A stretch of DNA of 17,604 nt, taken from an uncultured Gammaproteobacteria bacterium. Lineage in GTDB: Bacteria > Pseudomonadota > Gammaproteobacteria > Pseudomonadales > Azotimanducaceae. Shown here in pieces: positions 7,229 through 13,819 of the stretch; position 1 is the first letter of the stretch, and each line of letters starts with the position of its first letter. The notes beneath the pieces were generated by a model, which was not told where the DNA came from, ran no database searches, and saw nothing but the letters and a program-made list of their open reading frames with translations. The stretch lies in assembly GCA_913043075.1 (NCBI GenBank), contig CAJWLI010000006.1, forward strand, positions 1 to 17,604. The letters run 5' to 3'. The position numbers and the translations under genes are program-made.

Positions 7229-8800
7229 TTAATGTCTGAAATGCCTCTTCCCGGTAAACAGCATTGCTATACCCGCATCGTTCGCTGCACTGATAACCTC
7301 TTCATCACGCAAAGAACCACCTGGCTGAATAATTGCTCCGATACCCGCCTTCGCAGCAATATCGACGCTATCTCGAAAAGGGAAAAAGGCATCTGAAGCG
7401 AGGCAGCTAGACTTCAAAGACAAGCCTTCGTCGGCTGCTTTCATGATAGCTACCCTTAAACTCATAACACGTGACGTTTGTCCTGCGCCTATACCGTAAG
7501 TCATACCCCCGTTAGTCAAAACGATTGCATTTGATTTCACGAACTTACTTACATTCCATGCCAGACTTAAGTCCTCATGTTGAGAATCAGAGGGCGCAAT
7601 ATTAGTGACCAATTTAAAATTCTTCGCGAGATCCTCGGACTGATCTAATTCTTGAACCAACAATCCTCCAGCTACCTTCTTATAATCAAGTAATTTTCGG
7701 TCCAAAACCAACGCAGGTAATTCTAAAACTCGAACGTTTTCTTTAGTTGCCAAAACAGCCAAGGCTTCTTCACTGAATGAGGGGGCTAGCAAGACCTCCA
7801 AGAACTGTTGTTCTAGGAGGACCTTAGCGAGATCTTCATTCACTCGACGATTGAAGCTTATTATGCCCCCAAAAGCAGAACTCGGATCAGTGCTATAAGC
7901 CATTCGATAGGACGAAACTAAATCGGAGCTCTGCGCAACTCCGCACGGATTGCCATGCTTTACAATTACGCAGGCAGGTTTTAAGAGAGCACTCACGCAA
8001 GCCCAAGCAACATCGGAGTCAGAGATATTGTTAAAAGACAGGTCCTTACCTTGCTTTTTTCGAGCTTTAGAAATTGATCCTTCGGGTGGATTCTTTTCCT
8101 TATAAAAACATGCTTTTTGATGAGGATTCTCTCCATATCTCATGATCAATCCATCGACGTGTTGCACAGTTATCGTTTCAGGGAATTCTTCAAGACTCTC
8201 TTCTCGCCAATTCGCAGACGAAAAAAAGTTAGAGATTGCCGCGTCATATCTAGAAATATGAGTGAAAGCTTTTTTAGCAAGATAAAGCCTTGTCTCGAAA
8301 CTGATTTTTCCGGAATTTTTATCTAATTGTTCGACTATCAACTCATAATCGTTAGTATCAACAACCACTCCGACAGAAGAAAAATTCTTCGCAGCTGACC
8401 TTACCATCGCTGGTCCACCTATATCGATGCTCTCGATTATTTTTTCAAAATCTTCTGAGTGCTGTTCCAAAACCCTTTCGAAGGGATAAAAATTCACGAA
8501 GAGCAGGTCAATACCCTCTATTTCATTCTCCAACATCACTGCGTTATCTTTGTCTCTTCTCCCAAGCAACCCACCATGAATTTTTGGATGCAGTGTTTTT
8601 AACCGGCCATTCATTATTTCAGGAGATTTCGTATAAGTCGAAATATCAGTGACGGGACAGTCTAAATTTTTGAGGACTGCCGCAGTACCGCCAGTGGAAA
8701 AAATGTTGATGCCATGACGCATTAGACCCTCTGAAAGCTCGCTTAAACCGGACTTATCGCTTAAGGAAATAATTGCGTTTACGGGTCTTATATAAGCCAT
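7229..8800 (-). CDS. purH: PurH, bifunctional AICAR formyltransferase / IMP cyclohydrolase
   Basis: PurH performs the last two steps of IMP synthesis: formyl transfer from 10-formyl-THF to AICAR, then ring closure. The 523-residue product aligns end to end with E. coli PurH (529). The N-terminal MGS-like cyclohydrolase domain (1 to about 130) has FSTGGTA (34-40), GRLKTLHPKIHGG (65-77) and DIGGPAMVRSAAKN (126-139). The transformylase domain has MRYGENPHQ (220-228), catalytic K281-H282 in VKHGNPCG, DPSSAFGG, KSNAI, ASDAFFPFRD and the terminal RHFRH. I choose ATG 8800 (MAYIRPV) over the in-frame TTG at 8803. It lies 13 bases after fis and ends next to purD, giving a dusB-fis-purH-purD transcription order. 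Confidence 0.97.
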   Translation of the reverse strand: MAYIRPVNAIISLSDKSGLSELSEGLMRHGINIFSTGGTAAVLKNLDCPVTDISTYTKSPEIMNGRLKTLHPKIHGGLLGRRDKDNAVMLENEIEGIDLLFVNFYPFERVLEQHSEDFEKIIESIDIGGPAMVRSAAKNFSSVGVVVDTNDYELIVEQLDKNSGKISFETRLYLAKKAFTHISRYDAAISNFFSSANWREESLEEFPETITVQHVDGLIMRYGENPHQKACFYKEKNPPEGSISKARKKQGKDLSFNNISDSDVAWACVSALLKPACVIVKHGNPCGVAQSSDLVSSYRMAYSTDPSSAFGGIISFNRRVNEDLAKVLLEQQFLEVLLAPSFSEEALAVLATKENVRVLELPALVLDRKLLDYKKVAGGLLVQELDQSEDLAKNFKLVTNIAPSDSQHEDLSLAWNVSKFVKSNAIVLTNGGMTYGIGAGQTSRVMSLRVAIMKAADEGLSLKSSCLASDAFFPFRDSVDIAAKAGIGAIIQPGGSLRDEEVISAANDAGIAMLFTGKRHFRH

Positions 8801-8813
8801 CAACTCTAATACT

Positions 8814-9047
8814 CTACAGGAGACGGTATTTCTTGAGTTTCTTTCTAAGGGTTGCGCGATTAATCCCCAAAATCAAAGCCATTTGACTTTGATTCCCTCT
8901 GCTATATTTCTTCACACACTTCAACAGGGATGGCTCGACTTCAGCTAAGACCATCTCATATAGGTCAGTCACAGGTTGATCGCCCATCATCTTTAAATAT
9001 TCGTTTACTGCTTCTTCCACGGATTGGTTTAGAGTTCGTTTGGTCAT
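8814..9047 (-). CDS. fis: Fis, DNA-bending nucleoid protein, short form
   Basis: Fis binds and bends DNA as a homodimer and, in E. coli, activates rRNA promoters during fast growth. The product is 77 residues. VTDLYEMVLAEVEPSLL (26-42) and SRGNQSQMALILGINRATLRKK (about 49-70) match helices B to D of E. coli Fis, including the helix-turn-helix ending in LRKKLKKY. The E. coli protein has 98 residues; the part missing is the N-terminal beta-hairpin arm used to stimulate Hin/Gin invertases. An in-frame TAG lies four codons upstream of the ATG, so the short form is real in this sequence. Its ATG is 4 bases after the dusB stop, the conserved dusB-fis arrangement, which supports true Fis rather than another Fis-type helix-turn-helix. 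Confidence 0.93.
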   Translation of the reverse strand: MTKRTLNQSVEEAVNEYLKMMGDQPVTDLYEMVLAEVEPSLLKCVKKYSRGNQSQMALILGINRATLRKKLKKYRLL

Positions 9048-9051
9048 CGCT

Positions 9052-10026
9052 TCAAGCCACTAACTTTTCTATTTTTAGGCAGGATATCAATCTGATCTGT
9101 TCCTCTGCAGATGATGCTTGGTTGAATTCTTTTTTTATAAGGGCACTCATCGGCAAATCAGCAATTGCCCACCCTACATGTTTCCTAGCAATAAGTAACC
9201 CTCTTTCAACGCCATAATACGTATATAATGCATTAAGATGACTAATGAGAAACTCAGTAAGATCTGACCCTGAAATGTGCTCAGTTAAATGTCCTGTTTT
9301 TAAAAAATAATCTATTTGACTTGGAAGCCAGGGTTTACCTAAAGCTGCTCTTCCAATCATGACCGCGTCGCAATTAGTGATCTCAATTACTTTTTTTGCC
9401 TTCTGAGGCGAAGAAATATCTCCATTAGCAACAATTGGTAAATCAACGTTTCTTTTTATGCTTGCAATTGCTTCATAATCGACCTCTCCGGCAAAACGAC
9501 AAGCCCGCGTCCGCCCATGAACAGTCAGCGAAACTACCCCAGCATCTTTCGCTATTAGTCCAATTTCTGTGGCATTAATCTCATCTTTGGACCAACCAAG
9601 TCTAATTTTCAAAGTAACTGGAATAGGCACCGCTTCAGTCACCCTAGAAAGAATATTTCTCACCAATAATTCATCTCGCAACAAAGCCGAGCCCGCCGCC
9701 CTGTTACAGACTTTTTTTGCAGGACACCCCATATTGATATCAATAATATCTGCGCCCCGGTCAAAACAATGCTTTGCCGCCGAGGCCATCTGAGCTGGAT
9801 CAGCTCCAGCGATCTGGACCCACCTCGGGCCCGCCTCATCTTTGGCAATCATTCTCTCTTTTGATTTTCTAGAATTTCGAAGGTTCGGAGCTGAGGCCAT
9901 CATTTCCGATACAGTCCAATAGGTGCCATAACTTCTGCAAGCCTCGCGATAAGGCCTGTCCGTAACACCAGCCATCGGCGCTAATATAACTTTGCTTCCG
10001 TTTCCAAATTCCCCGATTGTGAACAT
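9052..10026 (-). CDS. dusB: DusB, tRNA-dihydrouridine synthase
   Basis: DusB is an FMN enzyme that reduces uridine to dihydrouridine in the tRNA D-loop. The 324-residue product (E. coli 321) has the TIM-barrel opening ILAPMAGVTDRPYR (14-27), WVQIAGADP, and the catalytic Cys at about 101 in INMGCPAKKVCNRAAGSALL (97-116). VHGRTR, VANGDI and MIGRAALGKPWL are the phosphate/FMN-binding elements. I use ATG 10026 (MFTIGEFGN) because GGAAGG sits exactly 7 bases upstream and the length matches the family; an in-frame extension to 10155 would run into prmA. A 73-base gap separates it from prmA, the longest in this minus-strand run. That gap is a plausible place for a dusB-fis promoter as in E. coli, but I see no convincing -35/-10 pair. 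Confidence 0.95.
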   Translation of the reverse strand: MFTIGEFGNGSKVILAPMAGVTDRPYREACRSYGTYWTVSEMMASAPNLRNSRKSKERMIAKDEAGPRWVQIAGADPAQMASAAKHCFDRGADIIDINMGCPAKKVCNRAAGSALLRDELLVRNILSRVTEAVPIPVTLKIRLGWSKDEINATEIGLIAKDAGVVSLTVHGRTRACRFAGEVDYEAIASIKRNVDLPIVANGDISSPQKAKKVIEITNCDAVMIGRAALGKPWLPSQIDYFLKTGHLTEHISGSDLTEFLISHLNALYTYYGVERGLLIARKHVGWAIADLPMSALIKKEFNQASSAEEQIRLISCLKIEKLVA

Positions 10027-10033
10027 AGCATGA

Positions 10034-10039
10034 CCTTCC
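10034..10039 (-). promoter_or_regulatory. Ribosome binding site for dusB
   Basis: On the minus strand GGAAGG lies 7 bases before the ATG at 10026. It fixes the dusB start at a family-sized 324 residues and argues against the long open extension into prmA. It is stronger than most sites in this window, where starts often lack a Shine-Dalgarno. Confidence 0.75.
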
Positions 10040-10099
10040 AAAAACTTCATGATGGTAACAAAATAGGGTTGTTTTTTGGGGAGAAATTCATGTCTAACG

Positions 10100-10972
10100 T
10101 TAAAGAGTTTTTTTCTTCTCCATCTTGAGAAGCGCCCAACCGTGCAATTCTTCAAGACTCAACAAATTAGCCACCGGCTCATACGCAGTTAAAACTTGAT
10201 TAACTTGATTTATGAGCAACCCAGAAACAACTAGATGCCCCCCGGTTGTCAGCGCGTCAATAAACACATTTTTTAGTTCGATGATAGGCTTAGCTAAAAT
10301 GTTAGCAAACAAAAGATCTATTTCCTTTACCATTGGCTGTGGAAAAGAAACAGAAATACCCACTTTATTAAGGGATGCATTTTTTTTCGATGCTTCTATA
10401 GCTCGAGGATCGATGTCGAAACAGAAAACGTCGTTTGCTCCCTTAACTGCCGCGCCAATTCCCAAAACTCCTGAGCCACAGCCAAAATCCAATACTCGTT
10501 TCCCAACAACTGATGCACCATCTAACTCCTCAAGACACAATCTCGTTGTGGGATGATCTCCGGTACCAAACGCGAGGCCTGGGTCAATTCGAATTACATC
10601 TTTATTCATGTGTTGAAATTCAGTTTCAGAGGGAACTACCCACAAACGATCTCCAAAACAAGCGGGTTTAAACCGGCTCAGCCATGCTCTCTCCCAGTTT
10701 TCATCGAAAACCTGTTCAGTTTGGACCGAATCAAAACCAAATGAATTCAGATCCGCAACAATTAGATCTTTGTCAATAGTCTCCTCAAAAAGACCAACAA
10801 TCGGAATTAGTTGTCCATCGGTATACTCGGGGTTTTCAGATTCAAACAGAAGAAGTTCTTCCGGCGTTTCTTGAGTAACAGCGAGAGCTCCTCGAGCGAA
10901 AAACCATTGCTCTAACTCTTCGCTCTCTCGATGAAGAACATAAACTCTGATATTGAACCAGGACTTAGGCAT
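10100..10972 (-). CDS. prmA: PrmA, ribosomal protein L11 methyltransferase
   Basis: PrmA trimethylates lysines and the N terminus of ribosomal protein L11 using SAM. The 290-residue protein (E. coli 293) has the N-terminal L11-recognition domain (about 1-55, starting PKSWFNIRVYV), then ENWERAWLSRFKPACFGDRLW-type linker residues (about 91-111; the core is ENWERAW). The catalytic domain has IDPGLAFGTGDHPTTRLCL (129-147), SAM motif I VLDFGCGSGVLGIGA (160-174), the acidic FDIDP (185-189) and LLFANILAKPI (220-230). The start is ATG 10972, with only a distant AGGA upstream. A 51-base gap follows aroQ. In many gammaproteobacteria accB-accC stand between aroQ and prmA; they are not here. Confidence 0.95.
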   Translation of the reverse strand: MPKSWFNIRVYVLHRESEELEQWFFARGALAVTQETPEELLLFESENPEYTDGQLIPIVGLFEETIDKDLIVADLNSFGFDSVQTEQVFDENWERAWLSRFKPACFGDRLWVVPSETEFQHMNKDVIRIDPGLAFGTGDHPTTRLCLEELDGASVVGKRVLDFGCGSGVLGIGAAVKGANDVFCFDIDPRAIEASKKNASLNKVGISVSFPQPMVKEIDLLFANILAKPIIELKNVFIDALTTGGHLVVSGLLINQVNQVLTAYEPVANLLSLEELHGWALLKMEKKKTL

Positions 10973-11023
10973 GCACTAGCTGATTCCTAATAGCATTCTG
11001 ATAAATATAGGCTTTATGAAACC

Positions 11024-11470
11024 TTAAACCGAATTCTCTGAGAGCCAATTGACAGCATAATCTGCCGCAAACAAATAACTTGAAACTCCTAGTCCGGAGA
11101 TGCAACCTTGGGCGATATCAGATAGAAATGAGCGTTGGCGAAACTCTTCTCGAGCAAAAATATTCGAAATATGGACCTCAATAAAAGGAATTTCAACTGA
11201 CAAAAAGGCATCTCTAAGCCCAATACTCGTGTGTGTTAACGCTCCGGGGTTGATAATAATGAATCTTGCTGCTCCTTTCGCTGTCTGAACCCTATCAATT
11301 AAGCGATGCTCGGCATTACTTTGGTAAGATTCGATCTTGTATCCTGAAACTGCCACTCTCTGTGTAACGTCAGAGGTAATTCTTTCCAGCGTGAGGGATC
11401 CATATACGTCAGGTTCTCTGGAACCCAACATATTGAGATTAGGTCCGTTCAACAACAAAATTTCAGACAT
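11024..11470 (-). CDS. aroQ: AroQ, type II 3-dehydroquinate dehydratase
   Basis: AroQ dehydrates 3-dehydroquinate to 3-dehydroshikimate in the shikimate pathway; the type II enzyme is a dodecamer. The 148-residue length is typical. Motifs are LLLNGPNLNMLGSREPDVYG (5-24), with the lid Arg at 18 and the catalytic Tyr at 23; SNAEHRLID (51-59), INPGALTHTS (73-82) and EVHISNIFAREEFR (98-111), with the catalytic His at 100. AAGGA lies 6 bases upstream of the ATG at 11470, a good ribosome binding site. The gene follows the stand-alone DsbD alpha domain by 29 bases, a neighbour relation derived from the common dsbD-aroQ order. Confidence 0.96.
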   Translation of the reverse strand: MSEILLLNGPNLNMLGSREPDVYGSLTLERITSDVTQRVAVSGYKIESYQSNAEHRLIDRVQTAKGAARFIIINPGALTHTSIGLRDAFLSVEIPFIEVHISNIFAREEFRQRSFLSDIAQGCISGLGVSSYLFAADYAVNWLSENSV

Positions 11471-11476
11471 TTCCTA

Positions 11477-11481
11477 TCCTT
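11477..11481 (-). promoter_or_regulatory. Ribosome binding site for aroQ
   Basis: On the minus strand AAGGA lies 6 bases upstream of the ATG at 11470. It falls in the 29-base spacer between the DsbD alpha gene and aroQ, so aroQ has its own initiation signal and does not depend on coupling. Confidence 0.7.
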
Positions 11482-11499
11482 TATTTTTTGTCTCATTGA

Positions 11500-11943
11500 T
11501 TATAAAGGCAGTGTTACAGGTGGATAACAGTAGCCCGCTGATGAACAGCCCTGATATGAGATCCTGCAATCTGATCTTTTTCTAATTGTATTCACTCTAG
11601 CCTCGATTTCTCCTTCAAGTATCGAAACCTCACCAAAGACTTCGTCCTGCCAAGGCTTTCCAATCGGCAGATTTAGGTTAACCTCGTTGTCACCGCAAAC
11701 GACCGCAACTTTGTTTCGGTAGAGGAAGTACCCGGGCTGAATATTCCAAGACAAAACTAAGAACTCCTCGTAAAACTCTCGATCAAAACCAAAAGCTAAA
11801 TCAGGCGGCAGGATAACTTGAGCACTATTATTTAAAAAGGTTGTTGATTCAGATGAAACCTCCAGCTCTTTTTTTTTTGGTGCGCCTGCAGCAAACGCCA
11901 TTGTCACAAAAAGAATTCCAAGCACTAAAGAAACATATTTCAT
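11500..11943 (-). CDS. Stand-alone DsbD N-terminal (alpha) domain, periplasmic
   Basis: This 147-residue protein matches only the N-terminal periplasmic domain of DsbD, which passes electrons to periplasmic partners such as DsbC. Residues 1-19 form a signal peptide (cleavage near AFAAG). The body has WNIQPGYFLYRNKV (66-79), equivalent to the cap-loop strand, and YQGCSSAGYCYPP (130-142). C133 and C139 reproduce the spacing of E. coli C103 and C109. Extra Cys residues are at 83 and 126. A full DsbD (about 565 residues) continues into eight membrane helices and a thioredoxin domain; here the stop comes right after the PPVTLPL that ends the alpha domain. Only 29 bases separate it from aroQ, so nothing of the rest remains. 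It may work with a separate CcdA/ScsB-like partner, or be a remnant; the clean domain boundary favours function. Its 5' end faces the lipoprotein gene. Confidence 0.85.
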   Translation of the reverse strand: MKYVSLVLGILFVTMAFAAGAPKKKELEVSSESTTFLNNSAQVILPPDLAFGFDREFYEEFLVLSWNIQPGYFLYRNKVAVVCGDNEVNLNLPIGKPWQDEVFGEVSILEGEIEARVNTIRKRSDCRISYQGCSSAGYCYPPVTLPL

Positions 11944-12002
11944 TTCGGGTTCACCAAAGATAATATAAATCGCCTGTATTCGGAAAAATACCTGAGTCCA
12001 CC
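11944..12002. promoter_or_regulatory. Divergent promoter region
   Basis: This 59-base gap separates the starts of the DsbD alpha gene (-) and the lipoprotein gene (+), so both transcripts must begin in or near it unless read from within neighbours. It is AT-rich in the middle (GATAATATAAAT, about 11958-11969), which offers TATAAT-like -10 boxes on either strand. A short inverted repeat, GTATT-n6-AATAC, is at about 11976-11991. No convincing -35 box can be assigned. Confidence 0.4.
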
Positions 12003-12632
12003 TTGCATCCTAATTTTATTCTCTTTCTAGCTATCTTTTTTTCACTGTCTTCATGCACTTCCAAAGATAACACCTCCATCCTATCAGACAATAATGAAGA
12101 AATTGAATATTTAGAATCACTAGCTATTCAGGCAACAAAGGATAGACGTCTAACTACCCCAAAGAATAATAGTGCTTTCCTTTTCTATAGAAAAATACTT
12201 TTGCTTAATGCAAACCACCAAGGAGCAATCGAGGGCATATCAAATCTTTCTGAAATTTATCTCTCTTGGGCCATAAGATCTATAGAGTCTTTAGAGTTTT
12301 TGAGAGCTAAAGAGTATGTAAGGAAAGCCGAATTTTTAGACCCTGATAACCTCAATATTGTTTCGGTAAGAAAAATGTTGGCCAAACGCAGCCAGCAAAA
12401 AACAATACTTTTTTCATTAAGCAAGGAAAATATAGTGCAGCGAGCTGTATCTCAAAGAACTTTTGAAGCTATAGCCAATAATCTTTCTGGATTAGATTCT
12501 TACGTTATTATCGAATCACCAAATGACGCTGATGGCCGATGGATATATCAAAAGATAAATGAGATTACGTCAAAAAGAATAAAAGCGAGTTTTAGAACTG
12601 GGAGATCCTCGTCGATACTAATATTCCAATGA
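12003..12632 (+). CDS. Predicted TPR-like lipoprotein, function unknown
   Basis: I do not recognise a named family. The 209-residue product has a hydrophobic N terminus (FILFLAIFF) ending in a lipobox LSSC (15-18), so it should be lipidated at C18. Residues after Cys are Thr-Ser, not Asp, which suggests the outer membrane. Residues about 36-115 are helical and look like degenerate TPRs: YRKILLLNANHQGAIEGI (62-79) is followed by LSEIYLSWA and AKEYVRKAEFLDPDNLNI (102-119). The last ~50 residues form a separate segment (YVIIESPNDADGRWIYQKIN, then basic RIKASFRTGR). The only usable start is TTG 12003; an in-frame TAA lies at 11961 and there is no ATG between. The lipobox right after it supports this start. 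It precedes the DUF2333-type gene by 69 bases and may share its transcript. Confidence 0.7.
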   Translation: MHPNFILFLAIFFSLSSCTSKDNTSILSDNNEEIEYLESLAIQATKDRRLTTPKNNSAFLFYRKILLLNANHQGAIEGISNLSEIYLSWAIRSIESLEFLRAKEYVRKAEFLDPDNLNIVSVRKMLAKRSQQKTILFSLSKENIVQRAVSQRTFEAIANNLSGLDSYVIIESPNDADGRWIYQKINEITSKRIKASFRTGRSSSILIFQ

Positions 12633-12701
12633 ATTGTAGTTTGGTTTAAAAATTGGCCGCGTGGTATCCAATAGGAAAGATTCAAGAGGTATAAAAATAA
12701 A

Positions 12702-13706
12702 GTGAAAAATAAGATGAAAAGCCTTATTTCCGTTAAAGCAAATTGGGCCGGAAGGATCAAGGCGATAACCTTTTTGCTAGCCTTGATTTATTCTGTTTTG
12801 GGATTTTATTGGGGGCTGGAACCTCAATTGGCGTTGAAGGGAGAAAAATTGGAAACCTCTTCCGCTAAGATAGTAGGCCTCGAAACCGTCTCCGCTACTA
12901 TTGATATAGCTGAGACCGTGCTTTCAAAACCAGGAGGTTATCTCTATAACGATGCATTCCCGCCCGGCGTCTTGATGGATAATATACCAAACTGGGAATT
13001 GGGTGCGCTGGTCCAGTTAAGGGATATGGTTAGGACGCTTCGGAACAATATGAGCAGATCTCAATCTCAATCTACTGAGAACTTAAATTTAGTAAACGCC
13101 GAGGGGTTGTTTTATTTCGATAATAATTCATGGATTCTCCCTTCAACCGAAGGCGAATACAAAAAGGGCGTTAAAGAACTTAAGGCATATTTGAATCAAC
13201 TTAAGGATTTTGAGGACCAAAATACACAATTTTATGCTCGAGCGGACAATCTGACTATTTGGTTATCTGAGGTAGAGACACGTTTGGGTAGTCTCTCTCA
13301 AAGACTTTCAGCCAGCGTTGGAAAACGGCAACTTGATGTGGCCTTAGCAGGGGACTCTGCAGCTAGACAATCAACCGAGGCAACTGTTGAAAAAACTCTG
13401 AAGACGCCTTGGCTTAAGATTGACGATATCTTCTATGAAGCGAGGGGAACAACTTGGGCTTTAATCCATTTACTCAAGGCAATTGAAACTGATTTTTCAG
13501 AAGTCCTAGAGAAAAAAAACGCACTTGTTAGCCTACAACAAATAATTAGAGAACTTGAACCAACACAGGATACCATTTGGAGTCCAATGATACTGAATGG
13601 CAGTGGGTTAGGTTTTTTAGCTAACCACTCCCTTGTGATGGGCTCCCATATTTCTAGGGCGAACGCCGCAATAATTGATCTGCGGCGGCTTCTCGAGGAC
13701 GGCTAA
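12702..13706 (+). CDS. DUF2333-type membrane-anchored protein
   Basis: The 334-residue protein resembles the DUF2333 family of gammaproteobacteria, which has no known function. One N-terminal transmembrane segment (about 21-39, ITFLLALIYSVLGFYWGLEP) follows a basic stretch, so the bulk should face the periplasm. The rest is helical. YLYNDAFPPGVLMDNIPNWELGALVQ (about 80-105), with core PPGVLMDNIPNWE, and the end (GSHISRANAAIIDLRRLL) look conserved in type. The start is either GTG 12702 or ATG 12714; the latter removes four residues and neither has a strong Shine-Dalgarno (AGAGG lies about 12 bases before the GTG). It follows the lipoprotein and precedes hppA by about 110 bases. Family assignment comes from recalled sequence character and is moderate. 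Confidence 0.72.
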   Translation: MKNKMKSLISVKANWAGRIKAITFLLALIYSVLGFYWGLEPQLALKGEKLETSSAKIVGLETVSATIDIAETVLSKPGGYLYNDAFPPGVLMDNIPNWELGALVQLRDMVRTLRNNMSRSQSQSTENLNLVNAEGLFYFDNNSWILPSTEGEYKKGVKELKAYLNQLKDFEDQNTQFYARADNLTIWLSEVETRLGSLSQRLSASVGKRQLDVALAGDSAARQSTEATVEKTLKTPWLKIDDIFYEARGTTWALIHLLKAIETDFSEVLEKKNALVSLQQIIRELEPTQDTIWSPMILNGSGLGFLANHSLVMGSHISRANAAIIDLRRLLEDG

Positions 13707-13819
13707 AAAAATTTTTATTCAAACTTCGATGTCATTTGGTTACCATAGCGATCTAATTTTTTTCAACTTTTGAAAAATTCAATTTTTTAACAAGTCGCTT
13801 TAGACGATTGGGAAAATAT
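13707..13819 (+). promoter_or_regulatory. AT-rich intergenic leader before hppA
   Basis: This 113-base gap is the longest in the window. It is rich in A and T runs (AAAAAAATTTTT just after the DUF2333-type stop; TTTTTTTCAACTTTTGAAAAATTCAATTTTTT at about 13757-13788, in pieces). No GC-rich hairpin with a T tail is seen, so no standard terminator. It probably carries the hppA promoter, with TTGAAA as a possible -35, but I cannot name a firm -10. GGGA at 13810-13813, 6 bases before ATG 13820, is the hppA ribosome binding site. Confidence 0.4.

Noticed and set aside
9052..10155. Long dusB with a 43-residue N-terminal extension
   Set aside because: The extension overlaps prmA and has no family counterpart; GGAAGG 7 bases before ATG 10026 gives the normal DusB length.
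11471..11499. Frameshifted remainder of dsbD (pseudogene)
   Set aside because: Only 29 bases separate the alpha domain stop from aroQ; there is no room for membrane or thioredoxin domain remnants in any frame.
12548..12760. Minus-strand ORF with a hydrophobic stretch, resembling a small membrane protein
   Set aside because: It is antisense to the ends of two better-supported genes and their gap; its hydrophobicity comes from A-rich sense DNA read in reverse, and it has no ribosome binding site.
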